Assembly (NCBI GenBank): GCA_003075315.1 | Contig: QDFQ01000001.1 | Coordinates: 62,001-126,000 of the forward strand | Direction: 5' to 3' | DNA from: Arthrobacter sp. TPD3018 | Lineage (GTDB): Bacteria > Pseudomonadota > Alphaproteobacteria > Sphingomonadales > Sphingomonadaceae | Length of the DNA: 64,000 bases | Shown: in pieces, positions 21,201 through 28,590 of the stretch | Layout: every line of letters begins with the position of its first letter | Position numbering within the stretch: the stretch's first letter is position 1 | The notes under the pieces: model-generated | What the model saw: the letters and a program-made list of their open reading frames with translations, nothing else | What the model was told of the DNA's origin: nothing | Databases searched by the model: none | Translations under genes and position numbers: made by a program

Positions 21201-23952
21201 CCTTGATCGGCTTGCCCCGCGCATCGAGCGCGACGAACTTCAGGCGCAGATCGTCCTGTTTCATCAGCCAGCCATCGGTCTTGATGCCCAGCTGCACCGC
21301 GGACGGCAGGATCGGGATCACGCGGCTGGCGGTCAGCACCTCACCGTTGGCATCCTGATAATCCATCTCGACGCGCATATCGGCGAGCCCGTCGAGCGCC
21401 GGCACGTCGACGTTGACATGGCCCGTACCGTCGCCGCCCAGCGTCACCGGCAAGGTCTGCGTCGGCGGCAGCGGCGTCTCGCGATCGTCGCCGTCGCCGT
21501 TCATGGCGCGCGTGCCCTCCTCCACCTTGGCACCGCCGAAGGTGTACGCCTCATAGCCTTCGGGATTGGCGCTATGCGCGAACCAGCCGACGCGCACGTC
21601 GACCGGCAGGTTGCTCGCCCCGCCGCCCGAAAGGTAGCCGACGTACAGATCGAGCGGCAGCGACTTGGGCCGCACCGCCGGCGCCTTCGGCCCGGTCACG
21701 CTCGCCCGCATCGTCGGCAGTTTATACTCGTCGACCTTGAACGATTGCGACGTGAAGGTGACGTCGTCGCCGCGCACGATGCGCAGGTCGTAATCGCCCA
21801 TCGGCGCGCCCTGCGGCACCGTCCAGCTCGTCTCGCCGATCCCGCGCGCGTCGATGTTGAGCGGCAAATCGAACTGCGTGTCCGATCCGCGATGCGCGAG
21901 GCGCAGCGTGCCGTTAAAGCCCGGCGGGATCGCAAAGCCGCTGCCGTCCGGGCGACGGACGATATGCTTCATGTGGATCGTCTCGCCCTGGCGCACCAGC
22001 GCGCGGTCGAAGACAGTATGGAACGTCTCGGACGGCGCCGAATAGCCATAGGGCAATTCGAAATCATACGGCCGGATACCCTCGCCCCAGGTCGTCAGCG
22101 CAAAGCTGAAATCGTCGCCGCTGCGCGCAGACACCATCAACGGATGCGCGGTCGACGTCTCGGAACAGCTGCCGTAGGTCTCCGGCTCGGGCAGCCCCTT
22201 GGGCACCATCAGCCCGCCGCTGCGATCGGTGATCCCCCGCGCCAGCACGCGGCCCGTGCAGCTGTCGCTCACCTGCACGCTGGCGTTCGCCACCGGCTTG
22301 CCGCTGTCGAGCGCGGTCACCCAGGCAAGGCTACGCTCGCGGCCCCATTTGAAATGCACCGCCATGTTCGTGACGAGCGCTGCGGTCGCGACATAGCGCG
22401 GCGCGTTCCGCCCCAGCAGCGATCGGCCGAGCCGCGGACTGGCGAGTTCGACGACATAGAAGCCCGGCTTGCCCAGCGGGATTCCGATGACCTCGAATTC
22501 GCGCCCCTTGCCCGGCAGGCCCAGCTTCAGCCCCGCGCCCTGGTCGCCCAGGATCGACCGGTCGCCAGTGTGGTTGACGCGCGCGACGACCTCCTCGCCG
22601 CGCTTCACGTCCTCGATATTCGTCTCGCCTGCCGCGGCGACGGTGCGCAGCCATTCGGCCACCGCCGCATCGGAATCGCCGACCTTCAGCGTCCGCCCGC
22701 CGATCGCCAGGCTCTTGCCCTGCAGCGACGGCTCGACGTTGCGCACGGTAACCGGCAGCACGCCGCCTTGCACCGATTCGAGGATGCCGAAATCGGCGGC
22801 GAACTTCACCAGCGGCGGCGCTTCGTCGAACTTCACCTCCAGCGGGAAGCGCTCGGCGTTGCTCAGCGTGCGGCTGCTTTCGTCCTTGATGCCGGCCGGC
22901 AGCGTCAGCTTCGCGGTCGCATCGGCGGGCAGCGGCGCCTTGAAGGTGACGTCGCTGATCGTCGCCTTCTTCTTGTCGTCGTCGTCGAAGGTCGGCGCGA
23001 TCGATTGGCCGTCCGCAAAGGTCAGCCGGATCGCCGCGGCCTGACTCATCGGCACCGGCGCGGTGAAGCGCACATACGCCGGCTGCACCGGGCTGCACCC
23101 AGCCTGCGGATTGGTACGGCTGCATTCGAAGCGCGCCGCGAACGGCTTGCGCACGGTAAAGTCGAACCGCTGGTCGGTCCCGGCGAGCTTGCCCGACGCC
23201 GAGGCAATCCCCTTGCCCCACATCAGCGCCATGTCGCGCCCCGGCGGCAGCGCACGGCGGCATTTCAGCGCGGTAATCCCCGCATAGGCGGCCTGTCGCT
23301 CCGCGGGTGTGGCCGGCACCGCCTCGGGCAGCCCGGCATTTTCCAGGAAGCTGCGCACCGACCAGTTGCGCGTCCCCATCTCGCCCAGCAGCTTCGCCGG
23401 CAGGCCGGCATCGAGGACATCGACCGGAATCTTCTCGCCCAGCCCATCGACCGCGCAATAGACGTTGGCGGCTACCGAGGCGCGCGTCGGCGCGACCGGC
23501 GCGGCGACCAGGAACACCTGATCCTCTTCGATCTCGTCCCCCGACGGCAACACCGCCAGCGCGCGCGGCCCGCCCGCCTCGACCGTGTAGCTCGCCCGCC
23601 CGGAGAAGCTGTAGCCCGATACGCTCTTCAGCCCCTCGACCGCGTCGAAACTGCATTTGGCATCGCCGGTCAGCGGCGCGGCGAAATCGAACACCCAGGT
23701 CTGCGGATCGACCCAGCGGCCGGTGCCGGCGCACCCGGTCTTGAACGGGGCCTTCGCCCGCGGGTCGCCCAGCGGCACCATCGCCTGGTTGAAGCGGATC
23801 GTATAGCGTTCGATCGCGCCGCCGCCGTTCGCACCGGCGCCGCCCGTGCCGGGCTGGGCGAGCACCACCTGCGGGCTGTCGTCGCCGAACGCCGCCACGG
23901 GCGCCAGAGCCAGTGCCAGCACCGCCAACCGTACCGCCGCATTACGCCGCAT
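18208..23952 (-). CDS. Bacterial alpha-2-macroglobulin (YfhM-like), thioester-containing
   Basis: 1914 residues after choosing the ATG at 23952, where a Sec signal peptide starts (MRRNAAVRLAVLALALAPVAAFGDD). There is no lipobox cysteine, so the protein is probably periplasmic rather than lipid-anchored as in E. coli. A series of macroglobulin-like beta domains follows. The thioester motif CFEQ sits at about residue 1467 within YPYNCFEQQLSR, followed by the alpha/alpha thioester domain and a C-terminal receptor-like domain. Such proteins trap proteases and are thought to guard the periplasm with PBP1C. The bait region cannot be delimited by eye. The frame back to 24030 adds no signal and has no ribosome site. 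Confidence 0.93.
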   Translation of the reverse strand: MRRNAAVRLAVLALALAPVAAFGDDSPQVVLAQPGTGGAGANGGGAIERYTIRFNQAMVPLGDPRAKAPFKTGCAGTGRWVDPQTWVFDFAAPLTGDAKCSFDAVEGLKSVSGYSFSGRASYTVEAGGPRALAVLPSGDEIEEDQVFLVAAPVAPTRASVAANVYCAVDGLGEKIPVDVLDAGLPAKLLGEMGTRNWSVRSFLENAGLPEAVPATPAERQAAYAGITALKCRRALPPGRDMALMWGKGIASASGKLAGTDQRFDFTVRKPFAARFECSRTNPQAGCSPVQPAYVRFTAPVPMSQAAAIRLTFADGQSIAPTFDDDDKKKATISDVTFKAPLPADATAKLTLPAGIKDESSRTLSNAERFPLEVKFDEAPPLVKFAADFGILESVQGGVLPVTVRNVEPSLQGKSLAIGGRTLKVGDSDAAVAEWLRTVAAAGETNIEDVKRGEEVVARVNHTGDRSILGDQGAGLKLGLPGKGREFEVIGIPLGKPGFYVVELASPRLGRSLLGRNAPRYVATAALVTNMAVHFKWGRERSLAWVTALDSGKPVANASVQVSDSCTGRVLARGITDRSGGLMVPKGLPEPETYGSCSETSTAHPLMVSARSGDDFSFALTTWGEGIRPYDFELPYGYSAPSETFHTVFDRALVRQGETIHMKHIVRRPDGSGFAIPPGFNGTLRLAHRGSDTQFDLPLNIDARGIGETSWTVPQGAPMGDYDLRIVRGDDVTFTSQSFKVDEYKLPTMRASVTGPKAPAVRPKSLPLDLYVGYLSGGGASNLPVDVRVGWFAHSANPEGYEAYTFGGAKVEEGTRAMNGDGDDRETPLPPTQTLPVTLGGDGTGHVNVDVPALDGLADMRVEMDYQDANGEVLTASRVIPILPSAVQLGIKTDGWLMKQDDLRLKFVALDARGKPIKGQKVSVALYSRQILTARRRLIGGFYAYDNQMRTTKLAADCSATTDAQGLASCMIDPGVSGEVYAVATTTDADGNVARAVQSVWLVGNDAWWFGGDNGDRMDVIPERTAYKAGETARFQVRMPFRSATALVTVEREGVLSSFVTDLSGTDPVVEVPMPGTYAPDVFVSVLAVRGRVESGWTSWLRGIGQSLGLVKSEPAPEPTALVDLAKPAFRLGIAKVKVGWETHTLGVTVQADHERFAPRGTAAVAVQVKRPDGAPASSADVAFVAVDEALLQLAPNDSWDVLSAMMGERPLSVLTATAQMQVVGKRHYGRKAVEAGGGGGDAAAALNRENFKPVLLWRGTVPLDAQGRATLRVPLSDALSSFKLVAIATDGNGLFGTGSTAIRTAQDLSVYAGLPPLVRSGDWYAAGFTLRNGSDRPMTVTAKVEVFPRIAQGRPLTVTIPAGRAVPVAWNLTAPQASGTLRWQVTATSKDGKASDRLTVSQQVVPAVPVETWAAALTRVGDATSLPIAAPAGALPGRGSVDVQLTDTLAPPLAGVRDYMTRYPYNCFEQQLSRIVALGDAARWSALAGAIPTYQASDGLLRYWPRESLDGSEALTAYVLSLTSEAGLPLPPASRARMVEGLKAVLDGRVRHETYGDPRQQKLVAFAALARAGEATPAMLGQIGLPAQDMPTSLLADYIAALDRVPAANAAALKAQAEGVLRSRLVYEGTRLDLSDASSAPWWLMSSGDEAAIKALLVTLGRPGWQDGAAKMMVGVSLRQSRGHWDTTTANAWGAVAVRKFAGLYPAQAIAGTTTVQLGGASASRSWPLAAEARTVSLPLPAAQTPLVLRQSGGAGPWATVLVRAAVPLTSPVFAGYRATRTVQVVQARKAGQLTRGDVLRVTITVDASAERNWVVVDDPIPAGATIIGDLANQSQMLGEGGESDGVQPSYIERGNDSWRGFFAWVPRGRFTVSYALRLNGAGRFSLPPTRVEAMYSPSVRAQVPNQPVVVGQR

Positions 23953-24192
23953 GCCCGCGCCCCCCGTTGTTGCGCCATGTCTAGGCGGTTCGCGGGGTCG
24001 AATCCAGCGGTCCAACGCTGCCTGTCGCACGCGAACATGCAGACCTTTATTGATCCGATTCGTGCGAAAATCTCAAAGCCGGCGGCACGACCAGCCCGTT
24101 ATCTTGCGCGAATTCATGTCGATGCCAGAATCAACTTGCAGATTTTCGGTCCATAACGGAGGTTTGACGCCGGGGCGGACCGGGGGCGGCGC

Positions 24193-25563
24193 GTGGATTG
24201 GATCACCGCGATTATCGACGCCGCGGCGCGCGAGACCATGTTGTTCGCCGCGGCCGGCCTGTTGATCGGCGGGCTGGACGATCTGATCGTCGACCTGTGC
24301 TTTTTCGCCCGACGCGGGATCGGACGCGGCGCTATCCCTACGCACCTCGATCGACTGCCCGCGCCGACCGACAGCGGATGCTTCGCGATCTTCGTCGCCG
24401 CCTGGGACGAACAGGCGGTGATCGGGCAGATGCTCGCCACTGCCGTCGCCCGCATCGATCATCCCGATTACCGGCTCTACGTCGGCGTCTATCCCAACGA
24501 TCCCGGCACGATCGCCGCGGCGCGTGCGGTGGCGGCGACCGACCCCCGCATCCGCGTGATCGTCGGCCCCCGCAACGGCCCGACCACCAAGGCCGATTGT
24601 CTCAACAGCCTGTGGCGCGCGCTCGTCGCCGACGCCGCCGAAGGCCCGATCAAGGCGGTGGTGCTGCACGATGCCGAGGATGTCGTCCACGCCGCCGAAC
24701 TCACCATGTTCGACACGCTGATCGAAGGATGCGCCGTGGTGCAGCTGCCCGTGCTGCCGCTGGTCCGCCGCGGATCGCTGGTATCCGGCCATTATGCCGA
24801 CGAATTCGCCTATGCGCATATTGTCCAGCAGCCGGTGCGCGCGATGCTGGGCGCCGCGATGCCGCTCGCCGGCACGGGCTGCGCGATCGCGACCGACATG
24901 CTGGCGGCCATCGCCGCCGACCGGGGCGGCGCGCCGTTCGACGACACCAGCCTGACCGAGGATTACGAACTGGGCCTCCACATCGCCGAACGCGGCGGCC
25001 GCAGCCGCTTCGCCCGCGTGCGCGATCCCCGCAACGACAGCCTGATCGCGGTGCGCGCCTATTTCCCGGACAGCGTGCCCACCGCCACGCGGCAGAAGGC
25101 GCGGTGGATGACCGGGATCGCGCTCGCCGGATGGGACCGCACCGGCTGGGGACGGCCGCAGGCGCTGGCCGATCACTGGATGCGCTTCCGCGACCGGCGC
25201 GCGCCCGTGTCGGTGCTGGTGCTCGCAATCGCATATGTCGCGATCCTCCTGTGGCCGCTGTCGGTCGGCTCACACTGGCTGACCGGAACCGCGGTGGCGG
25301 ATGACCGGCTCGCCGACTGGCTGCTGACCGCGACCACGCTGTTGCTCGTCTGGCGGCTGGGGATGCGGGTCGCCTGCACCGCGCACGACCATGGCTGGCG
25401 CCAGGCGGGATGGTCGCTGCCGCGCTTCTTCGTCGGCAACATCATCGCGTTGATCGCCGCGCCGCGCGCGATCCAGCGCTACCTTACGCTGCTGCGCGGC
25501 GGCCCGCTGATCTGGGACAAGACCGCGCATGCCTTTCCGGAGCCGGGCACGCCGCTGGCATGA
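24193..25563 (+). CDS. NfrB-like membrane glycosyltransferase (family 2 type)
   Basis: 456 residues from a GTG start. An N-terminal membrane segment (about 14-36) is followed by a GT-A domain: FVAAWDEQAVIGQML, then VLHDAEDVVH as the DxD-type metal site, then TSLTEDYELGLHIAERG with the ED acid, and QKARWMTGIAL as a QxxRW-type site. Two or more C-terminal membrane helices follow. This is the layout of NfrB (N4 phage adsorption protein B) and related processive synthases. The substrate is unknown. The downstream gene overlaps by ATGA and encodes a predicted outer-membrane barrel, so the pair may make and export a surface polysaccharide. Confidence 0.82.
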   Translation: MDWITAIIDAAARETMLFAAAGLLIGGLDDLIVDLCFFARRGIGRGAIPTHLDRLPAPTDSGCFAIFVAAWDEQAVIGQMLATAVARIDHPDYRLYVGVYPNDPGTIAAARAVAATDPRIRVIVGPRNGPTTKADCLNSLWRALVADAAEGPIKAVVLHDAEDVVHAAELTMFDTLIEGCAVVQLPVLPLVRRGSLVSGHYADEFAYAHIVQQPVRAMLGAAMPLAGTGCAIATDMLAAIAADRGGAPFDDTSLTEDYELGLHIAERGGRSRFARVRDPRNDSLIAVRAYFPDSVPTATRQKARWMTGIALAGWDRTGWGRPQALADHWMRFRDRRAPVSVLVLAIAYVAILLWPLSVGSHWLTGTAVADDRLADWLLTATTLLLVWRLGMRVACTAHDHGWRQAGWSLPRFFVGNIIALIAAPRAIQRYLTLLRGGPLIWDKTAHAFPEPGTPLA

Positions 25564-26561
25564 CCGGCGGGCGCCCCTTGCGCTTTCTCGCGATCGTGCT
25601 CGGCGGTTGGATCGGCATGCGAACCCTGGCCCTCTTGCAGGCGGGCGACCTGCCGCTGGCGCCGCTCGCCAACCCGGTCGAGCACATCGTCGCCGCACTC
25701 GGGATCGGAACGGCGGAGGCGGCCCCGCGCCCTCCGCTCCCAATGACCGGAGCGACACCGACGCCACGGCCGAACCACACGCCCATCGCGTCGCCGCTAA
25801 CACTGTCCCGCATCCCGGCCGCCGCCGCCCGGACGGAAGGCGACCGCCCCGCACCCGCCACGACGACGACCCCCCGCCCCACGCCGCCACCCCTGCTCCC
25901 GCTGGCAACGCCCGTCACGATCACCCCGCGGGGACCATCGCGGCTCAGCGGCAGCATCTGGGGCATCACACGCGGCGGCGGGATCGGGCAGGCAAGCGGC
26001 GGCCAGCTCGGCGGATCGCAGGCGGGGATCCGCGTCACTTATGCGCTGGGCACATCGCGCCGCGTCGCACTCGCTGCGCGCCTCTCGACCCCGCTCGCCG
26101 GCCGCGGTGCCGAAGCGGCGGTGGGCCTCGACTGGCAGCCCACCCGATTGCCGATCCACCTGCTCGCCGAACGCCGCATCGCGCTCGACGGCGGACGCGG
26201 CGGTACGATGCTCGGTCTCGTCGGCGGCTATGGCCCCGCGCCCATCGCCGGAGCGGTGACGGTCGAGGGCTATGGTCAGGCAGGACTGATCGCGCGCGAC
26301 GGCACCGAAGCCTTCGTCGATGGCGCGCTCCGCCTTGCGCACCCCGTCATGCGCCGGGGCAAGGCCCGCCTCGACGTGGGAGTCGGTGCGTGGGGCGGGG
26401 CACAGCGCGGGGCGGCGCGGCTCGATATCGGCCCGTCGCTCGGCCTTGTCGTGCCGGTCGCGAATCACAGCCTCCGCCTGACCGCCGACTGGCGCCAGCG
26501 AATCGCAGGCGACGCCCGCCCCGATTCCGGCCCCGCGCTCTCGATCGGCACCAACTTCTGA
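25560..26561 (+). CDS. Predicted outer-membrane beta-barrel protein paired with NfrB-like glycosyltransferase
   Basis: 333 residues. The ATG overlaps the glycosyltransferase stop (ATGA). An N-terminal hydrophobic segment (RFLAIVLGGWIGMRTLALL) precedes a proline/threonine-rich linker at about residues 60-125 (TTTTPRPTPPPLLPLATP). From about 130 to the end there are alternating hydrophobic strands with glycine turns (for example LSGSIWGITRGG, RVALAARLSTPLAG, SLRLTADWRQRIAG) ending in SIGTNF, a terminal Phe typical of outer-membrane barrels. It may correspond to the C-terminal barrel of NfrA-type proteins without their repeat region; that equivalence is inference. Confidence 0.6.
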   Translation: MTGGRPLRFLAIVLGGWIGMRTLALLQAGDLPLAPLANPVEHIVAALGIGTAEAAPRPPLPMTGATPTPRPNHTPIASPLTLSRIPAAAARTEGDRPAPATTTTPRPTPPPLLPLATPVTITPRGPSRLSGSIWGITRGGGIGQASGGQLGGSQAGIRVTYALGTSRRVALAARLSTPLAGRGAEAAVGLDWQPTRLPIHLLAERRIALDGGRGGTMLGLVGGYGPAPIAGAVTVEGYGQAGLIARDGTEAFVDGALRLAHPVMRRGKARLDVGVGAWGGAQRGAARLDIGPSLGLVVPVANHSLRLTADWRQRIAGDARPDSGPALSIGTNF

Positions 26562-26594
26562 CGACTGGAGCCGAACGACCCGCCCACCCCCTCC

Positions 26595-26675
26595 CGTCAC
26601 CCCGGCCTTGAGCCGGGGTCCCGCTTCTTCAACGGTCGATCCAGAGCGGGACCCCGGATCAAGTCCGGGGTGACG
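26595..26675. repeat. REP-like paired palindrome (family B)
   Basis: The arms CACCCCGGCCTTGAGCCGGG and GACCCCGGATCAAGTCCGGGG are each followed by GTCCCGC or preceded by GCGGGAC, so the two arms are mutual inverses. It lies between the barrel protein and tauE genes. Confidence 0.85.
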
Positions 26676-26775
26676 AGGTAAGGCTGATCACCATCCGGCG
26701 CGGTCAGACACGCCTCCCCGCAAGGGGAGGAATGCACTGCCGTGCCGCGCGTCGATCGACCCGCCGAACCGCCCA

Positions 26776-27738
26776 ATGACGATGGTCCTAGTGCCGCGGC
26801 GCCAGCCGCGTATAAAGCCCTACGTGGATCTCTACCTCCCCATCGCCAACCTGTCGGTCAACGCGCTGGTCATCATCCTGCTGGGCGGCGGCGTCGGGCT
26901 GCTGTCGGGCATGTTCGGGGTCGGCGGCGGATTTCTGACGACACCGCTGCTCATCATCTACGGCATTCCGCCCACCGTCGCCGCCGCCTCTTCGGCCAGC
27001 CAGGTGACGGGCGCGAGCGTGTCGGGCGTCTTCGCGCATTTCCATCGCGGCGGCGTCGACGTGAAGATGGGCAGCGTATTGGTTGCCGGCGGTATCCTGG
27101 GCAGCGGGGCAGGGGCGTGGATCTTCCAGCTGCTCAAAGCGAGCGGCCAGATCGATACGGTGATCGGCGTCGTCTATGTCGCGATGCTGGGATCGATCGG
27201 CACGCTGATGGCGCGCGAATCGATCGGGGCGATCGGCGTCGCCAAGGGGCGCGTCCGCCCGCGCGCGCGCAAGCGGCGCCACCATCCGCTGGTCGCCGCG
27301 CTGCCGCTGCGCACGCGTTTCTACGCGTCGGGCCTCTACATCTCGCCGCTCGCGCCGCTGCTGCTCGGCTTCTTCACCGGCATCCTCACCATCCTGCTCG
27401 GCATCGGTGGCGGCTTCATCCTGGTGCCGGCGATGATCTATCTGCTCGGCATGGCGACCAGCGTCGTCGTCGGCACCAGCCTGTTCCAGACGCTGTTCGT
27501 CACCGCGGTCGCCACCATGGTCCATGCCACCACCACCAAGGCGGTCGATATCGTGCTCGCCGGCCTGCTGCTGCTCGGATCGGTGACGGGCGCGCAATTG
27601 GGCGCGCGCTTCGCCAGCCGGGTAAAGCCCGAATATCTCCGCCTCGCGCTCGCGATCATGGTGCTGCTCGTCGGCCTGCGCATCCTGCTCGGCCTCGTCT
27701 GGCGGCCGGAGGAGATCTTCACGGTCGAGCTGACGTGA
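26776..27738 (+). CDS. Sulfite exporter TauE/SafE family permease
   Basis: 320 residues, about eight membrane helices in two TauE/SafE repeats. The first repeat has GVGLLSGMFGVGGGFLTTPLL and the second GILTILLGIGGGFILVPAM, the paired GxGGGF signatures of the family. The likely substrate is a sulfonate, sulfite or another organic anion; the sequence does not decide. The start is uncertain: ATG at 26776 is used here, but GTG at 26824 (VDLYLPIANLSVNAL) matches the usual N-terminus better. It overlaps the next gene by GTGA. Confidence 0.88.
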   Translation: MTMVLVPRRQPRIKPYVDLYLPIANLSVNALVIILLGGGVGLLSGMFGVGGGFLTTPLLIIYGIPPTVAAASSASQVTGASVSGVFAHFHRGGVDVKMGSVLVAGGILGSGAGAWIFQLLKASGQIDTVIGVVYVAMLGSIGTLMARESIGAIGVAKGRVRPRARKRRHHPLVAALPLRTRFYASGLYISPLAPLLLGFFTGILTILLGIGGGFILVPAMIYLLGMATSVVVGTSLFQTLFVTAVATMVHATTTKAVDIVLAGLLLLGSVTGAQLGARFASRVKPEYLRLALAIMVLLVGLRILLGLVWRPEEIFTVELT

Positions 27739-28523
27739 GCGCCCGCCTGGCTCTGCTGCTCGCCGCGCCGGTGCTGCTTGCGTCGTCGGCCCCGCCGGGC
27801 GGCTTCGGGCCGGCGAAACCCGTGCTTGTCCCCGACGTGTCGCAGCGCCAGATCGAGATCGCCTACAGCTTCACCGGCGCGGAACTGCTGCTGTTCGGCG
27901 CGATCCTCTACCCCGGCGGCCGCCTGCCCCCCGGCGAATCGCCGACCGATATCGTGGTGATCGTGAAAGGCCCGACGCAATCGGTGCTGGTCCGCGAAAA
28001 GGAAAAGATCGCCGGCATCTGGGTCAATGCCCAGCATCAGCGCTACAGTTCGGCACCCAGCTTCTATGCGCTCGCCTCGTCGCGCCCGATCGACCGGATC
28101 GTCGACGAGCGCACCCGCGCGATCTACGAACTGGGGCTCGACAGCCTGCAATTGTCCCCCGGCTCCAACGCGGTCAGCGCGGTCGAGCACCGCTTCCAGC
28201 AGGGCCTCGTCGATCTGCGCCGCCGCGCGGGCCTGTATGTCGAGGCGCCGCGCGCGGTCGAGATCACCGACGACGTGCTGTATCGCGCGCGACTCACCAT
28301 CCCGGCGCGCGTCCCCGTCGGGCGATTCACCGCCGAAACCTTCCTGATCCGCGACGGCCGCGTGCTGGCGGCGGCGGTACGCGACATCGATATCCGCAAA
28401 TCGGGCTTCGAACGCTTCGTCGCGCGCGCCGCCGAACGGCATGCGTTCCTTTACGGCATTGCGGCGGTGGCGCTGTCGGTCGCGCTCGGCTGGGGCGCGG
28501 GCTGGGTCGCTCGCCGCGTGTAA
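27735..28523 (+). CDS. TIGR02186-family membrane-anchored protein
   Basis: 262 residues from GTG overlapping the tauE stop. An N-terminal signal (LALLLAAPVLLASSAPP) precedes a beta-rich periplasmic body (RQIEIAYSFTGAELLLFGAI; YRARLTIPARVPVGRFTAETFLI), and a C-terminal helix (GIAAVALSVALGWGAGWVARR) anchors it. This is the TIGR02186 family, which in alphaproteobacteria travels with TauE/SafE permeases. Function is unknown; a partner or regulator of the permease is the natural guess. Confidence 0.82.
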   Translation: MSARLALLLAAPVLLASSAPPGGFGPAKPVLVPDVSQRQIEIAYSFTGAELLLFGAILYPGGRLPPGESPTDIVVIVKGPTQSVLVREKEKIAGIWVNAQHQRYSSAPSFYALASSRPIDRIVDERTRAIYELGLDSLQLSPGSNAVSAVEHRFQQGLVDLRRRAGLYVEAPRAVEITDDVLYRARLTIPARVPVGRFTAETFLIRDGRVLAAAVRDIDIRKSGFERFVARAAERHAFLYGIAAVALSVALGWGAGWVARRV

Positions 28524-28590
28524 CCGTTCCCAACGCTAAATTAACCAGCGCCCTCTACCGCTCGTCCGGTATGAATGGGGATCGGGCGTG

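Noticed and set aside
20272..24156. Very long open frame (1294 codons) on the plus strand
   Set aside because: It is antisense to the alpha-2-macroglobulin gene and is rich in Arg, His and Ala from the GC-rich reverse codons; no domain pattern.
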